9,947 nucleotides of DNA, from NCBI GenBank assembly GCA_024711185.1, contig JANJTI010000031.1, positions 1 to 9,947 of the forward strand. Direction: 5' to 3'. This DNA is from Brevundimonas sp. GTDB taxonomy: Bacteria > Pseudomonadota > Alphaproteobacteria > Caulobacterales > Caulobacteraceae. Positions 1 to 5,617 of the stretch are shown here, in pieces. The position numbers and the translations under genes were made by a program. Position 1 is the stretch's first letter. Each line of letters opens with the position of its first letter. The notes beneath the pieces are model-generated. The model did not search any database. It was not told where the DNA came from and was given only the letters and a program-made list of their open reading frames with translations.

Positions 1-55
1 CCAGCCCGACCACGGCCAGGTAGATCGACGAAAGGGTGAGGGTCCAGCGCGCCAT
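1..55 (-). CDS. Partial membrane protein, N-terminus only
   Basis: An ATG at 53-55 (minus strand) opens a frame that reads MARWTLTLSSIYLAVVGL before leaving the window. A GGAGG lies 8 nt upstream of the ATG, which supports this as a real start. The visible residues are one arginine followed by a hydrophobic stretch, as in a signal anchor or the first transmembrane helix of an inner-membrane protein. A TATGCT sequence further upstream (about 90-95) could be a -10 box. The rest lies outside the window, so no family can be assigned. Confidence 0.6.
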   Translation of the reverse strand, partial: MARWTLTLSSIYLAVVGL

Positions 56-122
56 CAGTCGAGCCTCCGTCTGCCTGCGTCGGACGGAAGCATAGCCTGA
101 ACTGGCGACGGGCGCGCCTTGC

Positions 123-181
123 GTCTCCTCCCCGTCGCGCAGCGAAGGGGAGGGGGACCATGCGAAGCATGGTGGAGGGGT
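123..181 (+). repeat. Double-hairpin intergenic repeat, copy 1
   Basis: This unit contains two consecutive hairpins. The first pairs CTCCCC (128-133) with GGGGAG (147-152), and inside it TCGC (135-138) with GCGA (142-145). The second is a perfect 7-bp stem, ACCATGC (157-163) with GCATGGT (167-173), around GAA. The unit then ends in GGAGGGGTG. Its flanks (GTCTCCTCCCC, GGGGAGGGGGACCAT, TGGAGGGGTG) recur in inverted orientation at 256-325. It resembles the REP/BIME-like dispersed palindromes of GC-rich proteobacterial intergenic regions. No coding role is apparent. Confidence 0.75.
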
Positions 182-255
182 GAAACCGCCGCACGCGTTG
201 TGGAAAGGGTTCGGCGCACCGCATTCGTCGTCGACCCGCCTCGGCGAGCCTCCTC

Positions 256-325
256 CACCCCTCCATCATCCTCCGCCTGAGGCTCCGGATGGTCCCCCTC
301 CCCAGGCTGCGCCCGGGGAGGAGAC
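256..325 (-). repeat. Double-hairpin intergenic repeat, copy 2 (inverted)
   Basis: Read on the minus strand this copy matches the unit at 123-181. It shares GTCTCCTCCCC, GGGGAGGGGGACCAT and TGGAGGGGTG, while the loop sequences differ. The inner hairpin is altered but keeps its symmetry: ATCC/GGAT and GCCT/AGGC pair around one base, with an unpaired TCC on each side. Stem ends are conserved and loops diverge, so structure rather than sequence seems to be kept. The copies are 74 bp apart in opposite orientation, a BIME-like arrangement, between a membrane-protein start and the rpsU terminator. Confidence 0.75.
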
Positions 326-332
326 AAACGAC

Positions 333-362
333 AAGGGCCGCCCAGTGTCCGGAGCGGCCCTT
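333..362 (-). terminator. rpsU intrinsic terminator
   Basis: A perfect 9-bp stem, AAGGGCCGC (333-341) with GCGGCCCTT (354-362), encloses a 12-nt loop, 26 nt beyond the rpsU stop codon. On the minus strand it is followed by TTGTCGTTTGTCT, a modest T-rich tail. Position and shape fit a Rho-independent terminator for rpsU. Confidence 0.7.
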
Positions 363-388
363 CGATCTTTCGGCCTCGACGGCCCGGC

Positions 389-625
389 TTACCGGCCGGG
401 GCGCGGCTTCGGGGCCGGAAGCAGGCCTTCGCGCTGGGCGCGCTTGCGGGCCAGCTTGCGGGCGCGGCGCACGGCTTCCGCCTTCTGGCGGGCGCGCTTC
501 TCCGAGGGCTTCTCGTAGTGCACGTGGCGCTTCATCTCACGGAAGCTGCCTTCGCGCTGCATCTTCTTCTTCAGGGCCTTCAGCGCCTGATCGACGTTGT
601 TGTCGCGGACGAAAATCTGAACCAG
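389..625 (-). CDS. rpsU: 30S ribosomal protein S21
   Basis: S21 is a small basic protein of the 30S platform that sits near the 3' end of 16S rRNA and aids translation initiation. The product of about 78 residues starts (L/M)[18 protein letters not shown] and continues with the family signature of basic helices ([34 protein letters not shown]). The S21 core begins directly at a CTG codon (623-625), and AAAGGAG sits 8 nt upstream of that CTG. The only in-frame ATG is at 679 and would add 18 residues foreign to the family, with the ribosome-binding site inside the coding region. I therefore take CTG as the start. The C-terminus has a short Pro/Arg tail ([11 protein letters not shown]). The gene is monocistronic, divergent from the COQ9 gene, and followed by its own terminator. 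Confidence 0.95.
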   Translation of the reverse strand: MVQIFVRDNNVDQALKALKKKMQREGSFREMKRHVHYEKPSEKRARQKAEAVRRARKLARKRAQREGLLPAPKPRPGR

Positions 626-695
626 GTGAAACTCTCCTTTGGCCGCCCGCCGCGTCCTGTGAGGGAGACGGGCAGACAAATAAATCTCGTTCTCG

Positions 696-709
696 CGGGC
701 CGGGGCCCG
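696..709 (-). promoter_or_regulatory. GC hairpin in the rpsU mRNA leader
   Basis: CGGGCC (696-701) and GGCCCG (704-709) are exact inverted repeats separated by two bases. They lie 71-84 nt upstream of the rpsU start, just downstream of the predicted transcription start. In RNA this would fold as about 4-5 bp with a small loop. Its role is unknown; it could be a stabilising or autoregulatory leader structure. Confidence 0.35.
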
Positions 710-723
710 TGAGTGAAGGCGGG

Positions 724-752
724 CTGATACACGAGCCGTCCGGCACTGTCCA
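724..752 (-). promoter_or_regulatory. Putative rpsU promoter
   Basis: On the minus strand TGGACA (747-752) and TATCAG (724-729) are separated by exactly 17 bp, a good match to a housekeeping sigma-70 promoter. Transcription would begin near 717 and give a leader of about 90 nt before the CTG start. This is inferred from consensus and spacing only. Confidence 0.5.
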
Positions 753-800
753 GATCGTCGCGGCCGTTTGTGATGGGTCGAAACGCCCGCCGGACGGGCT

Positions 801-813
801 TATGCTGGCGCCA
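801..813 (+). promoter_or_regulatory. -10 element of a possibly leaderless COQ9 mRNA
   Basis: TATGCT (801-806) lies 6 nt before the COQ9 ATG at 813, so transcription could start at or next to the A of the start codon. No Shine-Dalgarno sequence precedes the ATG (the upstream bases are CTGGCGCC), consistent with a leaderless message. The -35 region (around 777-783, GTCGAAA) is weak. A 5-bp hairpin, GCCCG (785-789) with CGGGC (795-799), sits just upstream of the -10. Confidence 0.4.
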
Positions 814-1490
814 TGACCGACGCGCCACACCTGTCGAACGCAGAGCCCGAGGGAGACTGGGCGGACCGGATGGAACAGGCGGTTCTCGACGCCGCGGTCC
901 GTCATGCGCCGCGCACCGGCTGGAACAGCCGCATGGTGCGCGCCGCCTGCGAGGAACTCGGCCTGTCGCTCGGCGATGAGGAGTTGCTGTTCCCCAACGG
1001 GGCCCGCGACCTCGCCGCCCTGCTGTCGCGCCGCCATGACGACCGGGCCATGGCTGGCCTCCTGGACATCGATCCGGCGACCCTGAAGATCCGCGAGCGA
1101 ATCGCCCGCGCCGTCTCGGCCCGCATGGAGGCGGGCGCCACGGACATGGAGGCGACCCGCCGCTGCGCCGCCTTCCTCGCCCTGCCGACCAACGCCGACC
1201 TCGGCCTGCAACTGGCATGGGAGACCGCGGACCTTCTGTGGCGCTGGGCCGGCGACACCGCCACCGACTGGAACCACTACTCGAAGCGGGCGATCCTCTC
1301 CGGCATCCTGATCCCCGCCCTGACCATGCGCTGGTTCGACGGCAAGGACGCCGCCGAGGCCTTCGTGGCCCGCCGCATCGACAACGTCATGGCCTTCGAG
1401 AAGTGGAAGGCCGGCAAGGATTTCGACGCGCCGCTGCGCAAGGTGACCGACGTGCTGGCGCGGATGCGGTACGGGGCGCGGGCGGAGTAA
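813..1490 (+). CDS. coq9: COQ9 family protein
   Basis: COQ9 proteins are lipid-binding proteins with a TetR-like fold that assist ubiquinone biosynthesis; in eukaryotes they present substrate to the hydroxylase COQ7. The 225-residue product has the family hallmark in its second half (about residues 130-165), where WETADLLWRWAGDTATDWNH is followed by YSKRAILSGI. This is the bacterial form of the D-x-x-W-x-x-x-GD-x-(S/T)-x-D-x-N-x-Y-x-(K/R)-R motif. The N-terminal part (residues 17-60, WADRMEQAVLDAAVRHAPRTGW) resembles a TetR-type helical bundle. The C-terminus (FVARRIDNVMAFEKWK) matches the terminal amphipathic helix region. There are no transmembrane segments. The start is the ATG at 813; see the leaderless promoter entry. 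The gene is divergent from rpsU, and ubiX lies about 3.4 kb away in the same window. Confidence 0.93.
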   Translation: MTDAPHLSNAEPEGDWADRMEQAVLDAAVRHAPRTGWNSRMVRAACEELGLSLGDEELLFPNGARDLAALLSRRHDDRAMAGLLDIDPATLKIRERIARAVSARMEAGATDMEATRRCAAFLALPTNADLGLQLAWETADLLWRWAGDTATDWNHYSKRAILSGILIPALTMRWFDGKDAAEAFVARRIDNVMAFEKWKAGKDFDAPLRKVTDVLARMRYGARAE

Positions 1491-1896
1491 AGCTCCTCTC
1501 CCGGCGGGAGCGGGGGGCGGGACTCTGGAGACCTTCCTTCTCGCCCCGCCGCGAGACAAACGGCGCCTTCTCGCCCCCCGGACAGGGGCGTCCGCATCTG
1601 ACGCACCACGGTCGTAAAACCGGATCACGCCGTCCGGCGAGGGTCCTTGAAAATCCAGTTCCGCCGCCTCCGCCCCGAGGATGCGGCCAGCCCCTTTCCC
1701 CGCGCACTGCGGCCTTTGCAGCGCCGCCCCGACAGCCTCGCCGGCTTTCTGGCCGACTTGTATCGGACCGCGTGTTCAGGGCGTTTGCGCCGATGCCCTG
1801 CGGCGAGGGCGAGAAGGCCGTCGCTCCCGATCGGAGACAATGTCTCCAGAACACCGCATTTCGCGATTTTCCCCGAAACCCTGCCTTCGCGCGCCC
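1491..1896. other. 406-bp gap between convergent COQ9 and purK genes
   Basis: I see no convincing gene here. It holds short palindromes: CTCCCGGCGGGAG at 1498-1510 just after the COQ9 stop, CGCCCC (1572-1577) with GGGGCG (1585-1590), CCGGA (1620-1624) with TCCGG (1633-1637), and a clean 15-bp palindrome at 1833-1847. None is followed by a T-run, so none is a typical intrinsic terminator. A TTG-initiated plus-strand frame from 1647 has fairly high GC at third positions for about 37 codons. It has no ribosome-binding site and no recognisable product, and may be a decayed fragment or chance. The palindromes between 1498 and 1637 may be remnants of dispersed repeats. Confidence 0.5.
1833..1847. 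repeat. Perfect 15-bp palindrome downstream of purK
   Basis: GGAGACA-A-TGTCTCC is a perfect inverted repeat around one base, 49 bp beyond the purK stop. An adjacent CTCC (1824-1827) could pair with the same GGAG (1833-1836), giving two mutually exclusive hairpins. There is no T-run on either side. It could be a protein-binding operator or a weak 3' structure; nothing in the sequence decides. Confidence 0.4.
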
Positions 1897-2976
1897 TCAG
1901 AGCGGCTTCACCCGGTTCACGTGGCCCATCTTGCGGCCGGGGCGCGCCTCGGCCTTGCCGTAGAGGTGCAGGCGGGCGTCCGGCTCGGCGGCCAGATCGC
2001 GCCACTGCCCGACCTCGTCGCCCAGCAGGTTGGTCATCTGGACTTGCGCATGCGCGGCGGTCGGACCCAGCGGCCAGCCGGCGATGGCGCGGATGTGCTG
2101 CTCGAACTGGTCGCAGGCGCAACCGTCCTGGGTCCAGTGGCCGGTGTTGTGCACCCGCGGCGCGATCTCGTTGACCCGCAACTCGCCGCCGCCCAGATCG
2201 AACAGCTCGACCCCCAGCACCCCGACGTAGTCGAGGCCGTTGAGGATGGCTTCGGCGATCTCGATCGCTCGCGCCGCCGTGCCCGCGTCGACCTCGGCCG
2301 GCGCGAGGGTTGTGCGCAGCACGCCGCCCTCATGGACGTTCTCGCCGAGCGGATAGACCGCCACAGAGCCGTCGCGCCCGCGGGCGGCGATCACCGACAG
2401 CTCGCGCCTGAACTCGGCCTTCGCCTCGAGGACAGCGGGTTTGCCTCCGATGGCGCTCCAGGCGTCGGCGGCCTCGCTCGCGGCGCGCACCCAGACCTGG
2501 CCCTTGCCGTCGTACCCCTCGCGGCGGGTCTTGAGCAGGGCGGGCAGGCCCAGCCTGGCGATGCCGGCGATCAGGTCGTCGAGGCTGTCGACCGGGACGA
2601 AGTCTACGGTCGTCGCGCCGACGCCGTTGAGAAAGGTCTTCTCCTCGACCCGGTCCTGCGCGACGGCGAGGGCCTTCGGCCCGGGCGAAACGGCGGCCCC
2701 GCCTTCGGCCAGGCGCTCGACCGAGGCGGCCGGGACGTTCTCGAACTCGAAGGTCACCGCCTGCGCCATCCGGCCCAGCACGGTCAAGGCGGTGGGGTCG
2801 TCATAGGCGCCGACGAGCTGACCCTGCGACACCCGCGCCGCCGGGCAGTTCTCCTCCGGATCGAGGATGACCACGTTGAAGCCGAGCCGCGCGGCCGCCT
2901 GGCTGAGCATCCGGCCCAGCTGGCCGCCGCCGAGAATGCCGATGGTCGAGCCGGGGGGCAGGGGAGAGGCGCTCAC
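1897..2976 (-). CDS. purK: N5-carboxyaminoimidazole ribonucleotide synthase
   Basis: PurK uses ATP and bicarbonate to carboxylate 5-aminoimidazole ribonucleotide to N5-CAIR in de novo purine synthesis. The 359-residue product is of normal family length and has the ATP-grasp layout: the glycine-rich start ILGGGQLGRML (residues 14-24), LLKTRREGYDGKGQ with the nucleotide-binding lysine near residue 149, EFRRELSV near 190, and NEIAPRVHNTGHWT from residue 269. The start is GTG (2974-2976), directly adjoining the purE TGA with no intervening base. GAGG in the end of purE is 5 nt upstream. The tight junction implies co-transcription and coupled translation with purE, whose product uses N5-CAIR as substrate. 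The C-terminus (HVNRVKPL) is complete. Confidence 0.97.
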   Translation of the reverse strand: MSASPLPPGSTIGILGGGQLGRMLSQAAARLGFNVVILDPEENCPAARVSQGQLVGAYDDPTALTVLGRMAQAVTFEFENVPAASVERLAEGGAAVSPGPKALAVAQDRVEEKTFLNGVGATTVDFVPVDSLDDLIAGIARLGLPALLKTRREGYDGKGQVWVRAASEAADAWSAIGGKPAVLEAKAEFRRELSVIAARGRDGSVAVYPLGENVHEGGVLRTTLAPAEVDAGTAARAIEIAEAILNGLDYVGVLGVELFDLGGGELRVNEIAPRVHNTGHWTQDGCACDQFEQHIRAIAGWPLGPTAAHAQVQMTNLLGDEVGQWRDLAAEPDARLHLYGKAEARPGRKMGHVNRVKPL

Positions 2977-3468
2977 TCAGTCCTCGACCGTCTCGTGCAC
3001 CGCCTCGGTCTGCGCCGCCCGGAAGGCGGCCAGCCGCCCGGCCAGGGCTTCGTCCGACAGGGCGAGGATCTGCGCCGCGAGGATGCCGGCGTTCTTCGCC
3101 CCCGCCTCGCCGATGGCGAGGGTGGCCACTGGGACGCCGCCGGGCATCTGGGCGATCGACAGCAGGCTGTCCATGCCCTTGAGCGCTTTCGATTCGACGG
3201 GCACGCCGAGCACCGGCAGTTCGGTCATCGAGGCGGCCATGCCCGGCAGATGGGCCGCGCCGCCGGCCCCGGCGATCACCACCCTGTAGCCCGCTTCCCG
3301 GGCGCCGGTCGCGAAGTCGAACAGGCGTTTCGGGGTGCGGTGGGCGCTGACCACCTTCGCCTCCCACGCCACGCCCAGCCGGTCCAGCGCGTCGGCGGCG
3401 TGCTTCATGGTCGGCCAGTCCGAGCGGCTGCCCATGATGATGGCCACCGGCGGGGTCTCGGTCGTCAT
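2977..3468 (-). CDS. purE: N5-CAIR mutase, class I PurE
   Basis: PurE rearranges N5-CAIR to CAIR (4-carboxy-AIR), the step after PurK in purine synthesis. The 163-residue protein contains the class I signatures: [12 protein letters not shown] (residues 10-21), VVSAHRTP with the catalytic histidine, [12 protein letters not shown] and LPVLGVPV. It is typically an octamer in the cytoplasm (family knowledge). The ATG at 3466-3468 is chosen because AAGGAG lies 9 nt upstream and the family N-terminus fits. An in-frame start at 3525 would place the ribosome-binding site and promoter inside the gene. It is the first gene of a purE-purK operon and is divergent from the GGDEF gene. Confidence 0.97.
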   Translation of the reverse strand: MTTETPPVAIIMGSRSDWPTMKHAADALDRLGVAWEAKVVSAHRTPKRLFDFATGAREAGYRVVIAGAGGAAHLPGMAASMTELPVLGVPVESKALKGMDSLLSIAQMPGGVPVATLAIGEAGAKNAGILAAQILALSDEALAGRLAAFRAAQTEAVHETVED

Positions 3469-3496
3469 GCGTCCGGGCTCCTTCGCGGAAAGCGGC

Positions 3497-3525
3497 GCGA
3501 TACAGGACTCGCGTTGCGCCCGCAA
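3497..3525 (-). promoter_or_regulatory. Putative purEK promoter
   Basis: On the minus strand TTGCGG (3520-3525) and TATCGC (3497-3502) are separated by 17 bp. Transcription would start near 3490, giving a leader of about 22 nt. A GACTC (GANTC, the CcrM methylation target in Caulobacterales) lies in the spacer at 3506-3510. The -35 box is one arm of the palindrome GTTGCG-CC-CGCAAC (3513-3526) shared with the divergent promoter. I do not see a purine repressor site I can name. Confidence 0.5.
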
Positions 3526-3541
3526 CCGACGGCGTTAGGCT
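3514..3541 (+). promoter_or_regulatory. Putative promoter of the GGDEF gene
   Basis: TTGCGC (3514-3519) and TAGGCT (3536-3541) are separated by 16 bp on the plus strand. Transcription would begin near 3548, about 44 nt before the GTG start. A GAGTC (GANTC) lies at 3562-3566 in the leader. The -35 abuts the purEK -35 within one palindrome, so the two promoters are back to back. Confidence 0.4.
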
Positions 3542-3591
3542 CGCCCTTGGCCGGACGTGCTGAGTCGCCGGCCGGGGAGCGCCTTCCGACC

Positions 3592-4155
3592 GTGAGCCAC
3601 GCGGCCGCCATCGACCCGTTCGCCGAGATCGAGCGCCTGCGCGCCGAGATCGAGGCCCTGCGCCTGCGCGCCGAGGCCGCCGAGGCTGCGGCCGACCACG
3701 ACGTCCTGACGCCGGCGCTGAACCGCCGCGGCTTCGTCGCGGCGATGAAGAGCGCCATGGCCTACTGCCAGCGCCACGCCGTGCCGGCCGTGCTGCTCTA
3801 TCTGGATCTCGACGGCTTCAAGGGCGTCAACGACCGGCTCGGCCACGCCGCCGGCGACGCCGCCCTCGTCCACGTCGCCGAGCTTATGCTGGCGAACCTG
3901 CGGGAATCCGACGCCGTCGGCCGGCTGGGCGGCGACGAGTTCGGCCTGCTGATGCTCAACGCGGGCCTGGACGAGGGCCGCGAGAAGGCGCGCCGGCTCG
4001 CGGCGGCGCTCGAGGCCGAACCCTTCGTCTGGGAGGGCGAGAGCGCCGGTCTCGGCGGCTCGTTCGGCGTCCGCGCCTTCGCGGCCCATACCGATCCCGA
4101 AGTCTGGCTGGCCGAGGCCGACGCCGCCATGTGGGTGCGCAAGAAGGGCCGCTGA
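3592..4155 (+). CDS. Short diguanylate cyclase, GGDEF domain only
   Basis: The product of 187 residues should make cyclic di-GMP from two GTP. A short N-terminal coiled coil (about residues 8-32, IERLRAEIEALRLRAEAAEA) leads directly into a GGDEF domain. The domain opens with DVLTPALNRRGF, has the metal/GTP motif YLDLDGFKGVNDRLGH, and the intact active site RLGGDEF (GGDEF at residues 113-117). The allosteric inhibition site RxxD is present as RESD (104-107), five residues before GGDEF, so product feedback is likely. The C-terminal motif reads ADAAMWVRKKGR, with tryptophan where tyrosine is usual. No sensor domain or membrane segment is seen; the coiled coil may serve for dimerisation. The start is GTG (3592-3594) with GGGGAG about 12 nt upstream. 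The gene is convergent with the YdcH gene, 7 bp away. Confidence 0.9.
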   Translation: MSHAAAIDPFAEIERLRAEIEALRLRAEAAEAAADHDVLTPALNRRGFVAAMKSAMAYCQRHAVPAVLLYLDLDGFKGVNDRLGHAAGDAALVHVAELMLANLRESDAVGRLGGDEFGLLMLNAGLDEGREKARRLAAALEAEPFVWEGESAGLGGSFGVRAFAAHTDPEVWLAEADAAMWVRKKGR

Positions 4156-4162
4156 GGGCGTC

Positions 4163-4387
4163 TCAGGCGATGATGTCGGGCAGGACGATCGCCTCGATCT
4201 TCACGATCTCGTCGCGCAGCGACAGCTTCTTGCGCTTCAGCCGCGCGATCATCAGCTGGTCGGGAATCGGCATGCAGCCGAGGGCCTCGATCGAGGCCTC
4301 GAGATCGGCGTGTTCCTGCTGCAGCTCCTTGAGCCGCGCGTGCAGCGCCTTTTCAGCCTCGCTGAGAATCGGATCGTCGTCGTTCAT
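4163..4387 (-). CDS. YdcH family (DUF465) protein, copy 1
   Basis: A 74-residue, highly charged, all-helical protein of the YdcH/DUF465 family. The central part (ARLKELQQEHADLEASIEAL) and the terminal part (IARLKRKKLSLRDEIVKIE) carry the family pattern of two short coiled-coil helices joined by a Pro/Asp turn. The function of the family is unknown. From residue 19 it aligns without gaps over 47 residues to the second DUF465 protein at 5618-5791, with about 15 identities. The ATG start (4385-4387) lacks a strong ribosome-binding site. It follows the TIGR02444 gene by 38 nt and may belong to the ubiX operon, or use the -10-like TATAAG at 4408-4413. Confidence 0.88.
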   Translation of the reverse strand: MNDDDPILSEAEKALHARLKELQQEHADLEASIEALGCMPIPDQLMIARLKRKKLSLRDEIVKIEAIVLPDIIA

Positions 4388-4403
4388 GTCGGCCCCGGAA
4401 CGC

Positions 4404-4420
4404 GGCGCTTATAACGCGCC
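4404..4420 (-). promoter_or_regulatory. TATAAG element within a small hairpin before DUF465 copy 1
   Basis: On the minus strand TATAAG (4408-4413) resembles a -10 box 20 nt before the start codon, but no clear -35 lies 16-18 bp upstream. The sequence around it forms GGCGC (4404-4408) with GCGCC (4416-4420). It could be a weak internal promoter, giving the last gene of the operon its own expression. Confidence 0.25.
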
Positions 4421-4425
4421 GCCGG

Positions 4426-4890
4426 TCACGCCGGAAGGCGCTCGGCGAGCAGGGTGAGGGCGGTCCGCGGGGTGACCGCCGACCACGTCCGCGACACCGC
4501 GACCAGCACCGGCAGGACGGGCCGGGCCGGGCCGGCGGCCGGCGGCGACAGCGCCTCGAGGGCGCCGAGCAGGCGACGCTCGCAGTCGATCTCGATCGCC
4601 TGCACCTGCGCCTGGACGGCCGCCCGGTCGTCGTCGTCGAAATCCGGAATCCGGGGCTTCAGCGCGCGCCTCACCCCGCGCAGGGGCGCCACGACCGCGT
4701 CCTGCCAGACCCGGGCCGTGTCGCAGGCGGCCTCGATGTCGTCCTCCGAGACCCCACGACCGGTGGCGGCGGCCCACGCCGCCCACAGGAGGAGGGGGAT
4801 GTTCTGGCCCTGCGCATCCTGCAGGTCGAGGCAGGCGGCCTCGACGCCGGGCTCCGCCCAGGCCCGGGTCGACCACTCCCAGAGCGTCAT
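4426..4890 (-). CDS. TIGR02444 family protein of unknown function
   Basis: The 154-residue product begins MTLWEWSTRAWAEPGVEAAC and continues LDLQDAQGQNIPLLLWAAW, the diagnostic start of the TIGR02444/DUF2390 family. It is predicted mostly alpha-helical with many Trp, Ala and Leu, no signal peptide and no obvious catalytic motif. Its ATG overlaps the ubiX stop by 4 nt (ATGA), which implies translational coupling with UbiX. Its own ribosome-binding site is weak, consistent with coupling. The function is not known; the coupling to UbiX is the only clue I can offer. Confidence 0.85.
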   Translation of the reverse strand: MTLWEWSTRAWAEPGVEAACLDLQDAQGQNIPLLLWAAWAAATGRGVSEDDIEAACDTARVWQDAVVAPLRGVRRALKPRIPDFDDDDRAAVQAQVQAIEIDCERRLLGALEALSPPAAGPARPVLPVLVAVSRTWSAVTPRTALTLLAERLPA

Positions 4891-5501
4891 GCCGCCGGTC
4901 CGCCCCGCAGGCCCTCCCAGCGCTTCACCGCGGTCCAGTCCAGCCCGAACACGTCCAGCGCGCGGCCGACCGACTGGTCGACCATCTCGGCGAGCGTGGC
5001 CGGCTTCGCATAGAAGGCGGGCAGGGGCGGGGCGATCACCGCGCCCGTCTCGGCGAGGGCCGTCAGGGTGCGGAGGTGGCCCAGATGCAGCGGCGTCTCA
5101 CGGATCATCAGCACCAGCGGCCGGCGCTCCTTCAGCGTCACGTCGGCGGCGCGGGTCAGAAGGGTGGAGGTCACGCCGGTGGCGATCTCGCCGGCCGTGC
5201 GCACCGAACAGGGCGCGATCAGCATGCCCATGGTGCGGAACGAACCCGAGGCGATCGCCGCTCCCACGTCGTTCAGCCGGTGCGTCACGTCGGCGCGGCC
5301 GGTCAGGTCGTCGGCCGTCAGCTCGGTCTCCTGCGACAGCGTCAGCAGGGCGGCGCGGCTGACCACCAGGTGGCTCTCGATCCCCAGCTCGCGCAGCGCA
5401 TCCAGCGCCCGCACGCCGTAGATCACGCCAGAGGCGCCCGAAATCCCCACCACCAGCCGCCGCGGCGCGTCCCGTACGGCTCCGTTCACATCTTCGGCCA
5501 A
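4887..5501 (-). CDS. ubiX: UbiX flavin prenyltransferase
   Basis: UbiX attaches a dimethylallyl group to FMN to make prenylated FMN, the cofactor of the UbiD decarboxylase in ubiquinone synthesis. Family motifs are all present: RRLVVGISGASGVIYG (FMN-binding start), ASGSFRTMGMLIAPCS, and LKERRPLVLMIRETPLHLGH (phosphate and prenyl-substrate binding). No UbiD gene is in this window. I place the start at TTG (5499-5501) because GGAG lies 6 nt upstream and the product (204 residues) is near the usual length. Alternatives are GTG at 5559-5561 (224 residues, no ribosome-binding site) and GTG at 5487-5489 (200 residues). The gene is followed by the 4-nt-overlapping TIGR02444 gene. It is divergent from DUF465 copy 2. 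Confidence 0.95.
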   Translation of the reverse strand: MAEDVNGAVRDAPRRLVVGISGASGVIYGVRALDALRELGIESHLVVSRAALLTLSQETELTADDLTGRADVTHRLNDVGAAIASGSFRTMGMLIAPCSVRTAGEIATGVTSTLLTRAADVTLKERRPLVLMIRETPLHLGHLRTLTALAETGAVIAPPLPAFYAKPATLAEMVDQSVGRALDVFGLDWTAVKRWEGLRGGPAA

Positions 5502-5617
5502 TTGGGGCTCCAGGCTGTCCGGGTCCGGAAGGCCGCCCGCCTCACCGGAAAGTGATTCCACAGGCGGTCCAGCCGGGCGCTCACTCTAGTGGTCCCTTAG
5601 ACATGGAGGCGCAAGCC

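Noticed and set aside
123..325. Repeat pair considered as a CRISPR array or transposon ends
   Set aside because: Only two copies, in inverted orientation, each internally palindromic, with 74 bp of unrelated sequence and no coding capacity between them.
55..518. Open frames on both strands across the repeat and terminator region
   Set aside because: They run through hairpin repeats and the rpsU gene, with Pro/Arg-rich translations and no ribosome-binding sites or homology cues.
1498..1590. Palindromes after COQ9 considered as an intrinsic terminator
   Set aside because: Stems are short and none is followed by a T-rich tract. They look more like repeat remnants.
537..1628. Long minus-strand open frame antisense to the COQ9 gene
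   Set aside because: Low-complexity Arg/Gly/Ala/Pro translation with no family features. It overlaps a clear COQ9 gene and part of rpsU.
1647..1896. Plus-strand TTG frame starting KIQFRRLRPEDA, resembling the start of an acetyltransferase
   Set aside because: No ribosome-binding site, third-position GC bias fades after about 37 codons, and no continuing motif. At most a decayed fragment.
1681..3591. Very long plus-strand open frame running antisense through purK and purE into the GGDEF gene
   Set aside because: It is the antisense shadow of well-conserved purEK. Only the part from 3592 encodes a recognisable protein, with its own ribosome-binding site and GTG.
5559..5600. Divergent promoter between ubiX and DUF465 copy 2
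   Set aside because: Only weak boxes (for example TTGCGC with an 18-bp spacer to ACTAGA, leftward) are visible, so I did not annotate a promoter.
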